Assembly: GCF_001455965.1 (NCBI RefSeq)
Contig: NZ_LKKO01000024.1
Span: forward strand, 21,033 to 85,032
Source: Methylobacterium sp. GXS13
Lineage (GTDB): Bacteria > Pseudomonadota > Alphaproteobacteria > Rhizobiales > Beijerinckiaceae
DNA: 64,000 nucleotides
Direction of reading: 5' to 3'
The notes beneath the pieces were generated by a model. The model did not search any database. It worked only from the letters and a program-made list of their open reading frames with translations, and was not told where the DNA came from. Shown piece after piece: positions 9,158 to 17,640 of the stretch. Position numbers and translations under genes: made by a program. The stretch's first letter is position 1, and each line of letters starts with the position of its first letter.

Positions 9158-9979
9158 TTAGGAGGGGGCCGTCTCGCGCCGATCAAGCAGCGGGAACAGC
9201 AGGAAGCCCGCGATGAAGCCGCCCAGATGCGCGTCCCACGCGATCGCGGCGTTCTCGCCCACGAGCGGCACGCTCACGAGCCCGAACAGCAGGTTGGTGA
9301 CGAGCCAGATCGCCAGGAAGGCCACCGCGGTCCGATTGCGCAGGAGTTCGGGAATCGTCTCGGCCGGCCGGTGCGGCGGCAATTGCCAGGGCGGTCCGGC
9401 ATACCCGGAGGCAGGCGGCTGGAACACGAAGCGGGCAGCCGCCGCCATCAGGGCCGAGATCCCCGCAGAGGCGCCGACCAGCGGGCCCGCACTGAGGGGA
9501 TCGATCAGCACGTGCAGCACACCGCCGGCCACCGTTCCGGCGAGGGCGATCAGGAAGTACCGCCAGGCGCCACAGCGCCGGGCCACCGGCGACCCGAAGG
9601 CGGCCAGCCAGACGCTGTTGAAGATCACGTGCATCCAGGAGCCGTGCAGCAGGGCGTAGGTGCCCAGCGTCCAAGGCAGCAGCGCATGCTCGGAGGTGAT
9701 GTAGCGGGCGAAGGCCTCGCGGGCCGCCTCCATGTCCGGATCGCCGATTCCGGCCGCCGCCTGGATCACATCGGCGGCCTTCCCGGGATCGAACCACACG
9801 GTCCAGCGGGCGGGCACCAGCGCCAGGTCGAGGACGACCCGGATGTCGAACATGTCCGATAGCAGGAACTCACGCACCGCCTGGATCGCCATCAGCAATC
9901 CGATCGAGAGCGTCACCACCCCCGGCATGTTGAACACGGGCACGCGGCTCTGGCGCGGGAATTCAGGGGAGGCGTCCAT
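9158..9979 (-). CDS. Rhomboid family intramembrane serine protease
   Basis: The 273-residue protein has about six hydrophobic segments. The catalytic serine lies in GASAG at about residue 171 and the catalytic His in DAHLGGFIAGF at about 251; HVIFN upstream matches the HxxxN oxyanion motif. These proteases cut other membrane proteins within the bilayer. The frame extends to a TTG at 10015, but ATG 9979 is the more likely start. A long loop of about 45 residues (after FVFQPPASGY) separates the serine-bearing helix from the next membrane segment. The substrate is unknown. Confidence 0.92.
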   Translation of the reverse strand: MDASPEFPRQSRVPVFNMPGVVTLSIGLLMAIQAVREFLLSDMFDIRVVLDLALVPARWTVWFDPGKAADVIQAAAGIGDPDMEAAREAFARYITSEHALLPWTLGTYALLHGSWMHVIFNSVWLAAFGSPVARRCGAWRYFLIALAGTVAGGVLHVLIDPLSAGPLVGASAGISALMAAAARFVFQPPASGYAGPPWQLPPHRPAETIPELLRNRTAVAFLAIWLVTNLLFGLVSVPLVGENAAIAWDAHLGGFIAGFLLFPLLDRRETAPS

Positions 9980-10287
9980 CCCGGCACCATGTCGGGGCGA
10001 CAGGGGTTCGGGCAAGTCCCGGCGACGTATTGAAGCCTTTTCGGGCGATGTTTGGGTTTCATCGCGGCATCAAGGGCGGTCGACCATCGCCTTGATCACC
10101 GCCCCCGTAGGACCCGCTCCAGCCCCCCCCCGGCATCGCGCCGCGTTCGATCCCGGCAGAATCCTGAGCCGGGCGGCACGGCGAATGCGCTGGAAGCCCG
10201 AGATCGCCCTGGATCTCCGGCTCGTTCCACGCGGATGTGCCAAACCGATCCAGGGACGGACAACAGGCGTATCGATCCGGGACTCCG

Positions 10288-10887
10288 ATGAAACATCCCA
10301 CGAGCCGCATGCTCCATGCCTATTGGGAGCGCCTGCGCGGTGAGCGCGCCGCGCCCGAGCGTGCCGAGATCGAGCCGGGCGAGATCCGGCATCTGCTGGC
10401 CGACAGCCTGATCCTGGAACTCGACATGGCCACGCGCGCGGCCACGATCCGACTGGCCGGTACGCGGGTCTGCGCCCTCTACGGCCGGGAGCTGAAGGGC
10501 ACGGACTTCGCCAGCCTATGGGGCTCGGACGCGCCCGACCCCTGGCGCATCGTCGACATCGTCGCCAGCGACACCCTCGGCGTGGTGGCGGGCCTGCGCG
10601 GCCTGAACACGGCCGGCGAGGCTGTGGACCTCGAGGGCCTGCTCCTGCCCCTGCGCCATCGCGGACGCATGCAGGTCCGGGCGCTCGGGACCCTGAGCCT
10701 CGACAGCACGCCGCACTGGATCGGCCTGCGCCCGCTGGTTCAGGCGGAGACCACCTCCCTGCGCATCCTGCCCGGCCGCAGGATGGAGGCCGCTCCGCCG
10801 GCGCGACCGGCGCTGCGGGGGCCGGCCGGCTTCCCTGGCCCGGTGCGCCGGGGACATCTTCTCGTCCATGCCGGCGGGCGCGCCTGA
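10288..10887 (+). CDS. PAS_5-type sensory domain protein
   Basis: The 199-residue protein matches the PAS_5 family: an N-terminal helix with MLHAYWERLRGERAAPERAE, then IRHLLADSLILEL, then RLAGTRVCALYGRELKG, the core PAS strand/helix. There is no HTH, kinase or GGDEF output domain, so it is a stand-alone sensor or adaptor. The C-terminal ~40 residues are Pro/Arg-rich. The ATG at 10288 begins the conserved part; the same frame is open upstream. A PilZ gene follows after a structured gap. Confidence 0.85.
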   Translation: MKHPTSRMLHAYWERLRGERAAPERAEIEPGEIRHLLADSLILELDMATRAATIRLAGTRVCALYGRELKGTDFASLWGSDAPDPWRIVDIVASDTLGVVAGLRGLNTAGEAVDLEGLLLPLRHRGRMQVRALGTLSLDSTPHWIGLRPLVQAETTSLRILPGRRMEAAPPARPALRGPAGFPGPVRRGHLLVHAGGRA

Positions 10888-11116
10888 TACCGTGAGACAA
10901 AATCTGAATTCGATATATTCAACATCAATTTTTCGGCGAGATATCGAATGCGTTCGGCGCAAATAGGGGCCTGTACAGGCCAAGCCGAATCGTACCACCG
11001 TGCAGGACAGAAAAATCCACCCTGCAGTGGATATTGCTGAATCGGAGAAAAGACTTTCGTAACAGTCCGCGTCTAGCCTGCGATAACGATTGTCGCGGCG
11101 CGGAGCCCATCTCGGT
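10888..11116. promoter_or_regulatory. AT-richer intergenic segment with a 9-bp inverted repeat before the PilZ gene
   Basis: This 229-base gap is clearly less G+C-rich than its surroundings. ATTCGATAT (10908-10916) is repeated in inverted orientation as ATATCGAAT (10941-10949), separated by 24 bases. The arrangement could be a regulator binding site in the promoter of the PilZ gene, or a weak hairpin after the PAS gene. I cannot assign a regulator. Confidence 0.4.
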
Positions 11117-11755
11117 ATGATCGCGGTCGACGCCACCGCCGGAACGGATGCGGGCCGCCACGTCAGGCGCGGGCGCGACGCCGCCGACCAGCGCCGCCAC
11201 CAGCGCGTGCGGGTCTCCGTGCTCGGCCGCTACATGCTGGCCAACCGCCGGGAATATCCCTGCCAGACCGTGGACATGTCGCCGGGCGGCGTCCGGCTGA
11301 CCTGCGCCGTGGTGGGCGAGATCGGCGAGCGCGTGGTGCTCTACCTGGAGCATATCGGCCGGATCGAAGGCGTCATCGTGCGCCACAGTGCCGGCGGCTT
11401 CGCGGTCCAGCTCAACGCGACGCCGCGCAAGCGGGATAAGATCGCGTCCCAGCTCACCTGGCTCGCCAACCGGGAGATACTGGGCCTGCCCGAGGGGCGC
11501 TCCCACGAGCGCCTTGTCCCGACGCATACGGCAGTGACGCTGCGGGTCGAGAGCGGGCGCGAGATCCAGGCCCGGCTCATCGATATCTCGATGTCGGGCG
11601 TGGCGATCGCCAGTTCGGCGACGCTGCATCTCGGGGCGTCCGTGACGGTGGGCAGCACCCCTGGACGGCTGGTCCGCTACTTCGAGGGCGGTTTCGGCGT
11701 GCAGTTCCTGCTACCGCTCTCCCCCGACCGCTTCCATGCCGGGATGACGCTGTAG
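11117..11755 (+). CDS. Protein with two PilZ domains (predicted c-di-GMP receptor)
   Basis: The 212-residue product contains two PilZ-like units. The first has RRHQRVRVS near residue 25 and the DMSPGGVRL box, matching the RxxxR and (D/N)xSxxG c-di-GMP motifs. The second has DISMSGVAI but no clear RxxxR ahead of it, so it may be structural only. Such proteins relay c-di-GMP to motility or polysaccharide output. The ATG at 11117 is preferred over a TTG at 11090. The gene converges with the SCO gene, 18 bases away. Confidence 0.88.
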   Translation: MIAVDATAGTDAGRHVRRGRDAADQRRHQRVRVSVLGRYMLANRREYPCQTVDMSPGGVRLTCAVVGEIGERVVLYLEHIGRIEGVIVRHSAGGFAVQLNATPRKRDKIASQLTWLANREILGLPEGRSHERLVPTHTAVTLRVESGREIQARLIDISMSGVAIASSATLHLGASVTVGSTPGRLVRYFEGGFGVQFLLPLSPDRFHAGMTL

Positions 11756-11773
11756 GGTTTTCCTGGGCCCAGC

Positions 11774-12355
11774 TCAGATCTTCTTCGCCAGCTGGGCCGC
11801 GGTCTCCTCGGCCGGACGGGACACGTCCAAGGCGCCCAGAAAGCGGTTCTGCGCGTCCATCACGTAGACGATCGCCGTGTGCTCCATGGTGTAATCCCCG
11901 TCCTTGCCGGGCACCTTGCGCGCATAGGCGCGGTACGCCTTCTCGGTGGCGACGATCTGCTCGGGGCTTCCGGTGAGGCCGGTGATGCGCGGATCGAAGC
12001 TCGACAGGTAGGTCTTCAGGCTCGCCGGGTCGTCGCGCTCGGGATCCACGGTGACGAAGGCAACGCGCATGCGCGCAGCCTTCGGCCCGAGGGCGGCGAG
12101 CACGTCCGAGACCTGCTGCAGCGTCGTCGGGCACACGTCCGGGCAATGGGTGAAGCCGAAGAACACGAGGTGCGGGGCGCCGGCGAAATCCCGCTCGGTG
12201 ACGGTGCGCCCGTTCTGATCGACCAGCGTGAACGGGCCGCCGACCCCGGGCACGCCCACCGGCGCCCGGTCCGGCATGAACGCGAACACCGCTGCCCCGG
12301 TCAGGCCGACGAGGCCCAGGCAGAAGGCGAGGAGCGGGATCAGGGCGCGGCGCAT
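11774..12355 (-). CDS. SCO family copper chaperone / thiol-disulfide protein
   Basis: The 193-residue protein has an N-terminal membrane anchor (LIPLLAFCLGLVGLTGAAVF) and a thioredoxin fold facing the periplasm. The motif GFTHCPDVCPTTL carries the copper-binding cysteines at about residues 71 and 75, and the conserved His lies in DYTMEHTAIVYV. SCO proteins deliver copper to the CuA site of cytochrome c oxidase. No oxidase gene is nearby. The ATG at 12355 puts the anchor at the N-terminus; longer starts add a non-conserved stretch. Confidence 0.93.
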   Translation of the reverse strand: MRRALIPLLAFCLGLVGLTGAAVFAFMPDRAPVGVPGVGGPFTLVDQNGRTVTERDFAGAPHLVFFGFTHCPDVCPTTLQQVSDVLAALGPKAARMRVAFVTVDPERDDPASLKTYLSSFDPRITGLTGSPEQIVATEKAYRAYARKVPGKDGDYTMEHTAIVYVMDAQNRFLGALDVSRPAEETAAQLAKKI

Positions 12356-12452
12356 GCTGTCGGTTCCGACCACGGTATGGCCGCTGGAACAGCACGGAAC
12401 CGCGCGGGGAGGCAAGCCGGCGCTATGCCGCCGGCCTGCCCATAGTCGGCGA

Positions 12453-12956
12453 TCAGGGCTTGGCGGCGGGCTCTCCGGCAGGCGGGGCGGCCGCGGCGCC
12501 CTTCGGCGGCTCCTTGCCGAGATAGATGTATTCCGGCGCCGCCTTGAGCTGATCCTTGGTCGTGTCGATACGCGCCTGGAGCGTCTTGTCGTCGGTCCGG
12601 TCGAGCTTCATCACCGACGGGTCGACCGCCACGTATTTCGAGCCGATTCCCAGGAAGCCGCCGACACCGATGATCCAGGCCTTCACGCTGCCCTTCTGGT
12701 CGAGGACGAAATCGGCGATCTGACCGATCGTGTCGTTGGCGGCGTTGGTGACGTTGGCGCCGATCAGCTTGCTGGCGACCATGTCGTCCGGGGTCTGGGC
12801 CACGAAGGTCGGGCGCAGGTTGTCGGCCATGTCGGCGGGCTGGCCGGCGACCGGCGCGGCGGGCGCACCGGCATTCGGCGTCGGGCTGGCCGTCTGCGCC
12901 CCGGCGGTTGCGAGTCCGGCCAGCAGGAGGGCCGAGGCGAGGAGCGGGATGCGCAT
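12453..12956 (-). CDS. Exported PRC-barrel domain protein
   Basis: The 167-residue protein starts with a signal peptide (MRIPLLASALLLAGLATAGA, cleavage probably after AQ near residue 21), so it is periplasmic. A PRC-barrel follows at about residues 55-130, with ASKLIGANVTNAANDTIGQI and IIGVGGFLGIGSKYVAV. The C-terminal tail is Ala/Pro-rich. Exported PRC-barrel proteins of this type are abundant in Methylobacterium and relatives; their role is unclear. It stands alone between the SCO gene and the LysR gene. Confidence 0.88.
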   Translation of the reverse strand: MRIPLLASALLLAGLATAGAQTASPTPNAGAPAAPVAGQPADMADNLRPTFVAQTPDDMVASKLIGANVTNAANDTIGQIADFVLDQKGSVKAWIIGVGGFLGIGSKYVAVDPSVMKLDRTDDKTLQARIDTTKDQLKAAPEYIYLGKEPPKGAAAAPPAGEPAAKP

Positions 12957-13038
12957 CGGGTCAGGACTTTCGGACGAAGGGCCGCGTACGAGGGTGCGCC
13001 GCCTTAAACCTTTGGCGCAGCGTAAGTTCCGCCAATCC

Positions 13039-14016
13039 TCATCGCGCCCCGTGGATTGCCCGCCCCTTTGCCGGCTGAGCGACCGCGGCCCCGGACGCGC
13101 CGAGTGACGGCATCGCAGCCGCGAGGGTCGCGTTCATACGCGCGGAGAGCCAGTCCACGAAGCGGCTCGCCCGCGCGTCATCCTCGATCGGATGGGCCGT
13201 GAGGGCGACGTACTGGGTCCCGTCCGGCCAGAAGCCGTGCGGACTGCACAGGCGCCCGGCCGACACATCCCGCTCGACCATGTGGATCGATGCCAGGGCG
13301 ACGCCCTGCCCGGCCAGGGCCGCCTCGATCGCCAGGTAGAAATGCTCGTAGGTCCTGTCCGCCGTGCAGGCGATCGCCGGGCGGTTCAGGCGTTTCCAGG
13401 CCGCCCAGGAATCGGGCCGGCTGCGGGTGTGGAGCGCCGGAAGCGGGAATCGGCGCGTCTCCGCCTCGAACCGGGCGAGCACCTCCGGGGCGCAGACCGG
13501 CCCCATCGCCTCGTCGCAGATCACCCGGGCGCGGAGCGCGCCGTCGATCGGAAAGTCGTTCCGGCGGATGGCGAGGTCGACATGGTCCCGCCGGACATCG
13601 ATGCGCCCGCCGGCCGCCAGCACCCGGACCTCGATCCCGGTTTCCTGCTGGAACGCGCCGAGGCTCGGGATCAGGAATTTCAGGCACAGGGTCGGCTCGC
13701 AGGAGACGACCAGCGGCTGCCCGGATCCCTGGGTGCGGAAATCGGCGAGCGCGTCTTCCAGATCGCCGAAGATGCCCCGGAGCCTGGCGGCCAGCGCGCG
13801 GCCCGGCTCCGTCAGGAACACCCCCCGGTTGCGGCGCACGAACAGCGCCTTGCCGAGATCCGCCTCGAGGTTCTTGATCTGCTTGCTGACCGCGCCGTGG
13901 GTGACGTGCAACTCCTCCGCGGCCCGGGTCAGGCTCCCGTGCCGGGCGGCCGATTCGAAGACTCGCAGCGCGCCGAGTTGCGGCAGGCGTTCGCGTATAG
14001 AATCCGGGGCGCTCAT
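13039..14016 (-). CDS. LysR family transcriptional regulator (GcvA-like)
   Basis: The 325-residue protein has an N-terminal winged HTH (LPQLGALRVFESAARHGSLT, AAEELHVTHGAVSKQIKNLE) and a periplasmic-binding-like effector domain. The sequence is closest in style to the GcvA branch. It is divergent from a LysE-type exporter gene across 177 bases, the typical LysR arrangement, so it probably controls that gene in response to an amino acid or related metabolite. The start at 14016 (MSAPDS) fits the family better than the ATG-like start at 14103. Confidence 0.92.
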   Translation of the reverse strand: MSAPDSIRERLPQLGALRVFESAARHGSLTRAAEELHVTHGAVSKQIKNLEADLGKALFVRRNRGVFLTEPGRALAARLRGIFGDLEDALADFRTQGSGQPLVVSCEPTLCLKFLIPSLGAFQQETGIEVRVLAAGGRIDVRRDHVDLAIRRNDFPIDGALRARVICDEAMGPVCAPEVLARFEAETRRFPLPALHTRSRPDSWAAWKRLNRPAIACTADRTYEHFYLAIEAALAGQGVALASIHMVERDVSAGRLCSPHGFWPDGTQYVALTAHPIEDDARASRFVDWLSARMNATLAAAMPSLGASGAAVAQPAKGRAIHGAR

Positions 14017-14193
14017 CCGGTGAGTTTTCCTCACGCATCCCGGTGAGAGCAACTCGATTTTTTCGCCCGTCCGCCTGTGCTTCCATGCGCTGGGCCGCGG
14101 CATACCGAGGCCTCATCCCGACATCAGCGACACCGCGGCCCGGTGCGTCGGCGACGACGCGCGGCCGGGTTCGCAAGCCTTGAGGAGTCCGCG
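14017..14193. promoter_or_regulatory. Divergent LysR/LysE intergenic promoter region
   Basis: These 177 bases separate the divergently transcribed regulator and exporter genes and should hold both promoters and the LysR operator. I did not find an unambiguous T-N11-A operator by eye. GAGGAG lies upstream of the exporter ATG. Confidence 0.5.
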
Positions 14194-14820
14194 ATGGAGC
14201 AGGCCGCCCTGATCGTTCCCGTCGTCTGGCTGGCCGTGCTGAGCCCCGGCGCCGACTTCGCCATGGTGTCGCGCAACAGCTGCCTCTACGGCCGGCAGGC
14301 GGGCTTCGCGGTCAGCACCGGGATCGCGATCGCATGCTGGCTCCACGTCGCCTACGCGATCGTCGGGATCGCGCTGATCGAGCGCACGATTCCCCACGCC
14401 TTCGGCCTCATCAGGATCCTGGGCGCCGCGTATCTCATCGGCATGGGCGTTTCGATGGTCCTGCGCCGCAGGACGTCCGAGCCGGAAGCGGCGGGGCCTC
14501 CCATCGCCTTCAGCGCGCGGGGAGTCGTCACCGGCCTGCTCACGAACGGGCTGAATCCGAAGACCTCGATCTTCGTGATCAGCATCTACAGCCAGGCGCT
14601 GGGCCCGGATGCCGCGTTGCAGCAGCAGGTCGCCTGGGGCCTGTTCATCTCGCTGTCCCACCTCGCGTGGTTCGCCCTCGTCTCGTCGTATCTCTCGAAG
14701 CCGGGCGTGCGCGACTACGTCCTGCGCCGCCAGATCCTGTTCAACCGCGTGATCGGCCTCATCCTGACGCTGTTCGGGACGATGCTCCTGTCCATCAACC
14801 AGTTGGCCGGCCTGCCGTAG
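14194..14820 (+). CDS. LysE family amino-acid/metabolite exporter
   Basis: The 208-residue membrane protein has about six hydrophobic segments and the LysE/RhtB signature in the first loop, LSPGADFAMVSRNSCLYG, followed by GRQAGFAVSTGIAIA. The central NGLNPKTSIFVISIYSQ is also conserved. Family members export amino acids, homoserine lactones or analogues. The ATG at 14194 is preceded by GAGGAG about 10 bases upstream. The divergent LysR gene is its likely regulator; substrate unknown. Confidence 0.92.
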   Translation: MEQAALIVPVVWLAVLSPGADFAMVSRNSCLYGRQAGFAVSTGIAIACWLHVAYAIVGIALIERTIPHAFGLIRILGAAYLIGMGVSMVLRRRTSEPEAAGPPIAFSARGVVTGLLTNGLNPKTSIFVISIYSQALGPDAALQQQVAWGLFISLSHLAWFALVSSYLSKPGVRDYVLRRQILFNRVIGLILTLFGTMLLSINQLAGLP

Positions 14821-14880
14821 TCCGGATCGGGAGCGCGGCGCTTTGACGGCGCGGCGCCGGCCCATCACAAGCCTGGCCCC

Positions 14881-15360
14881 ATGCTCCGCCTCGTCCTCTA
14901 CCAACCTGACATCCCCCAGAACACCGGCACGATGCTGCGGATGGCCGCCTGCCTCGGGCTCGCGGTCGAGATCGTGGAGCCCGCGGGCTTCGACGTCTCG
15001 GATCGGCACCTGCGCCGCTCGGGGCTCGATTATCTCGACCACGTGGCAATCACCCGGCACCGCTCGTTTTCGGCCTTCGAGGCGTGGCGGGCTGAGGCCG
15101 GCCTGCGGCTCGTGCTCGCCACCACGACGGGCGCCCTGCCCCATACGGATTTCGTGTTCGGTCCGGACGATTGCGTCATGGTCGGGCGCGAATCGGCCGG
15201 CGTGCCCGATGTGGTCCACGCGGCGGCCGATGCGCGGGTGGTGGTGCCGATCCGGCCGGGCCTGCGTTCGCTCAACGTCGCGGTCGCGGCCGCGATGATC
15301 GCCGGCGAGGCCCTGCGGCAGACCGGCGGGTTCGCATCGGATGGCGGCCAGCCGGCTTAA
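14881..15360 (+). CDS. trmL: tRNA (cytidine(34)-2'-O)-methyltransferase
   Basis: The 159-residue SPOUT methyltransferase modifies the wobble base of tRNA-Leu isoacceptors. Motifs visible are YQPDIPQNTGTMLRMAACLG at the N-terminus, CVMVGRESAGVPD (the knot and SAM-binding loop) and VPIRPGLRSLNVAVAAAM at the C-terminus, all typical of TrmL. The length is normal. It stands alone after the LysE gene, with a convergent small gene downstream. Confidence 0.95.
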   Translation: MLRLVLYQPDIPQNTGTMLRMAACLGLAVEIVEPAGFDVSDRHLRRSGLDYLDHVAITRHRSFSAFEAWRAEAGLRLVLATTTGALPHTDFVFGPDDCVMVGRESAGVPDVVHAAADARVVVPIRPGLRSLNVAVAAAMIAGEALRQTGGFASDGGQPA

Positions 15361-15465
15361 GCGGGGCCGATCTCCAGGGGAACGCACGCCCTTCGCGTGC
15401 GCCTCCTTCGACGGAAGCGGTGCGGACAAGTGCCCGCCCTCGCACCGGCTGGATCTCGACCGCCC

Positions 15466-15735
15466 CTATTTCGCAGACGCGCCCTGCACGATGCCGATCG
15501 CGGAGGTCGTCGATGGGTCGCCGTTCCCCGCCAAGCCCATCGTGCTGCCGCCGTTGGCCGCAGCTTGCGGCTCGGCGCCCGAGGCAGCTTGAGCCTCCTC
15601 TTCCGCCAGCCGCCGACGCTCCTCGGCGTAGCCCCCCGCGATGGCCATGTCGACGAGGCGGCGGGTCAGCCGGAAGGCCAGCCAGAACAGGACGAGGCAG
15701 ACGGCAGTCGCGGCGGCAGCCTTCAGCGGGTCCAC
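15466..15735 (-). CDS. Hypothetical small membrane-anchored protein
   Basis: This 89-residue protein has one hydrophobic segment at residues 6-20 (AAAATAVCLVLFWLAFRL), a short basic/acidic helix and an Ala/Gly/Ser-rich tail. The start is a GTG at 15735 with GAGGAG just upstream, which supports translation. No family recognised. It lies head-to-head with a small forward gene. Confidence 0.6.
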   Translation of the reverse strand: MDPLKAAAATAVCLVLFWLAFRLTRRLVDMAIAGGYAEERRRLAEEEAQAASGAEPQAAANGGSTMGLAGNGDPSTTSAIGIVQGASAK

Positions 15736-15896
15736 GGGACTCCTCGAACAATCTCCCCTATGTCAGGGGCGTCCCTCTTAGAGCCGCCCGCGATCGCGTT
15801 GCAATTGGACTTGGTTCCAAGGTCGTCTCTTGAGACGGGTTCAGCCCGCGCCGAACCGGGGTCCTTCCGGCAGCGGGCATTCGTAAGATCAGGCAG

Positions 15897-16130
15897 GTGC
15901 CGTTGCGCGAGACCTTCCATATCGAAGTCCTCGGTCCCGAGGCGGACGAGGTCCAGACGCGGATCTCGGTGCGCGTCGGCAGCCTGGAGACCGCCCAGGA
16001 GCGGGCCTTGCGCCTGTTCGCCCGCGCCCGGGTCCCCCAGCGCTCCGGCGAGCCGGCCCAGGCCGTGCGGGTGATCGACGGGGCCGGCCGCGAGGTGTTC
16101 TTCCGCAGCCGCTTCGACGCAGCCGATTGA
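15897..16130 (+). CDS. Conserved-looking hypothetical protein, 77 residues
   Basis: The GTG-started product is a compact alpha/beta sequence (LRETFHIEVLGPEADEVQTR ... VRVIDGAGREVFFRSRFD) with no signal or membrane segment. High third-position GC supports coding. The next gene starts just after it: a TTG overlaps its stop and an ATG lies 9 bases downstream, so the two are probably co-transcribed. Function unknown. Confidence 0.6.
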   Translation: MPLRETFHIEVLGPEADEVQTRISVRVGSLETAQERALRLFARARVPQRSGEPAQAVRVIDGAGREVFFRSRFDAAD

Positions 16131-16138
16131 GCCCGCCG

Positions 16139-16495
16139 ATGCGCGCCGCCCTGATCTTGCCCGGAATCGTCCTGCTGACCTGCGGGCTGTTCCTGCGCAG
16201 CTACACCCTGGCGCCGGCCCCGGACCGGCGCGGCGGCACGACGCTTCAGCTGACTTGGCCGAACCGTCCGGTGTTCGGAAGCCCACGGGCCGATTGTCTC
16301 GGCACACCCGCGGACGAGCCGGTCGTCGCCTGCCTGATCGCCTCGGTCGGCCGGGCGCGGAGCGAGGGCCTTGCGGTGATCCAGCTCCCGTTCTGCGCGA
16401 CCTGCTACGCCCTGTCAGAGCGGATCGCCCGCTTCGGACGAGACGAGGCGGCGACGCAGGCCCGACTCACGCAGATCGCCCGCTTCGGCTGGTGA
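16139..16495 (+). CDS. Hypothetical exported or membrane-anchored protein
   Basis: The 118-residue product starts with a hydrophobic segment (AALILPGIVLLTCGLFL) that is an anchor or signal peptide. The rest holds four cysteines in pairs (DCLG, VACLI, FCATC), so the mature domain may be disulfide-bonded in the periplasm. An in-frame TTG at 16127 overlaps the previous stop. The 3' end overlaps the convergent acyltransferase gene by 29 bases. No family recognised. Confidence 0.6.
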   Translation: MRAALILPGIVLLTCGLFLRSYTLAPAPDRRGGTTLQLTWPNRPVFGSPRADCLGTPADEPVVACLIASVGRARSEGLAVIQLPFCATCYALSERIARFGRDEAATQARLTQIARFGW

Positions 16496-17630
16496 GGCGC
16501 GCCCGCGCCACGCGCTCGCGGGCACGCTCCAGGGTCCGGGCCACCGGAAACAGCAGGTCGCGGTCGGCCTCGACCAACAGGTGAGCGATCGGCCGCCGTT
16601 CCGTCCAGAAGGTGGAGCCGAGGGCGAAATCCGGCGGGGCGCAGGAGTCGATCCGGTCGATCCGGGCGATGCCCTCCCTGGCCAGCACCGCCTCGGTCAG
16701 GCGGTGGACGAGCTGCACCCCGGGGGCGGCCTCCGAGTCGGCCTCGTCGTGGGCGATCTTGAGCACCCAGGCCTCGGCGCCGGTGATCGGCAGGATCGCG
16801 GAGGCCAGGATTCGGCCCTCCCGCCGCAGCCGCGCCACGCGCACGCGCCCCTCGGATCCGAGATCGGCCAGGACGGCCCGCAGGAACGCGACCTCGTCGG
16901 GCCGCTGCCCCAGGCCAGTGCCGGCGCGGCCCTTCCAGCCCGCCGCCTCCAGGGCGACGTGGTCGTCGAGGGCGCCGTCGAGCGCCGCCGGCGCCTCCAG
17001 GATCTCGAGGGCGACCGGACCCGTGGCTTCCACGCGCTGGCGGGCAAGGCGCAGCTTGCGTCGCCGCTTGCCGGAGAGATGGTCGAGATAGGTTTTCCGC
17101 CCCTGCATCGACCGGCCGGTCAGATCGAGCAATCCGCGTTCATGGGGCCAGTAAGCCGCCTGCCGCGCCCCGCGGGTGGCCAGCAGGTCGGCCCAAGAAC
17201 CATCCGCGGGTGCGTTCGGCAGGAACAGCCGCGGCGGCAGCCCGAGCGCCCGCGGCGCGGCGAGGAGGCTACTGAGCGCAGCCTCCGGGTCAGTGGCGGC
17301 GAGCAGCGGGGCGCCGAACGGACAATAGCCGTGGGTCCAGCCCATCAGCACCGGCAGCGGCACGCCCCAGCGCCGCCAGGACGCCCGGAACGGCCAGGCG
17401 GCCAGGAACCGCGCGCCCCGCGCCTCGGGGGGCCGGTCTGCGACGATCAGGAGGCGTACGCCCGCACCGAAGACTCTTGCGGCCGCGAGCGCGTAGCCGG
17501 CCTCGTAGAACGGGTTGCGGATACGCGCGTCCCCACCGAGGGCCCGCCAGGCCGGGATCCAGGGAGCGTCCGGATCGAGGGGACGGACAGAAACCACCAG
17601 GCCGCCGGCGAGGATCGCGGTGTCCCGCAT
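16467..17630 (-). CDS. GNAT/FemAB-like acyltransferase of the polysaccharide region (BcsL/CelD type)
   Basis: The 387-residue protein resembles the GNAT-fold BioF2/CelD acetyltransferases found in polysaccharide loci. It has the basic stretch LDHLSGKRRRKLRLARQ near the middle, then VALEAAGWKGRAGTG and a C-terminal GNAT half with ASAILPITGAEAWVLKIAHD. It probably transfers an acyl or aminoacyl group to a sugar or lipid carrier. It begins 10 bases after the stop of the Wzx-type flippase gene, so it belongs to that transcription unit. The exact donor and acceptor are unknown. Confidence 0.8.
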   Translation of the reverse strand: MRDTAILAGGLVVSVRPLDPDAPWIPAWRALGGDARIRNPFYEAGYALAAARVFGAGVRLLIVADRPPEARGARFLAAWPFRASWRRWGVPLPVLMGWTHGYCPFGAPLLAATDPEAALSSLLAAPRALGLPPRLFLPNAPADGSWADLLATRGARQAAYWPHERGLLDLTGRSMQGRKTYLDHLSGKRRRKLRLARQRVEATGPVALEILEAPAALDGALDDHVALEAAGWKGRAGTGLGQRPDEVAFLRAVLADLGSEGRVRVARLRREGRILASAILPITGAEAWVLKIAHDEADSEAAPGVQLVHRLTEAVLAREGIARIDRIDSCAPPDFALGSTFWTERRPIAHLLVEADRDLLFPVARTLERARERVARARLTSRSGRSA

Positions 17631-17640
17631 GGCGCGCCCG

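Noticed and set aside
10123..10131. Run of nine C as a phase-variation tract
   Set aside because: It lies in non-coding DNA well upstream of the PAS gene and does not disrupt a recognisable frame.
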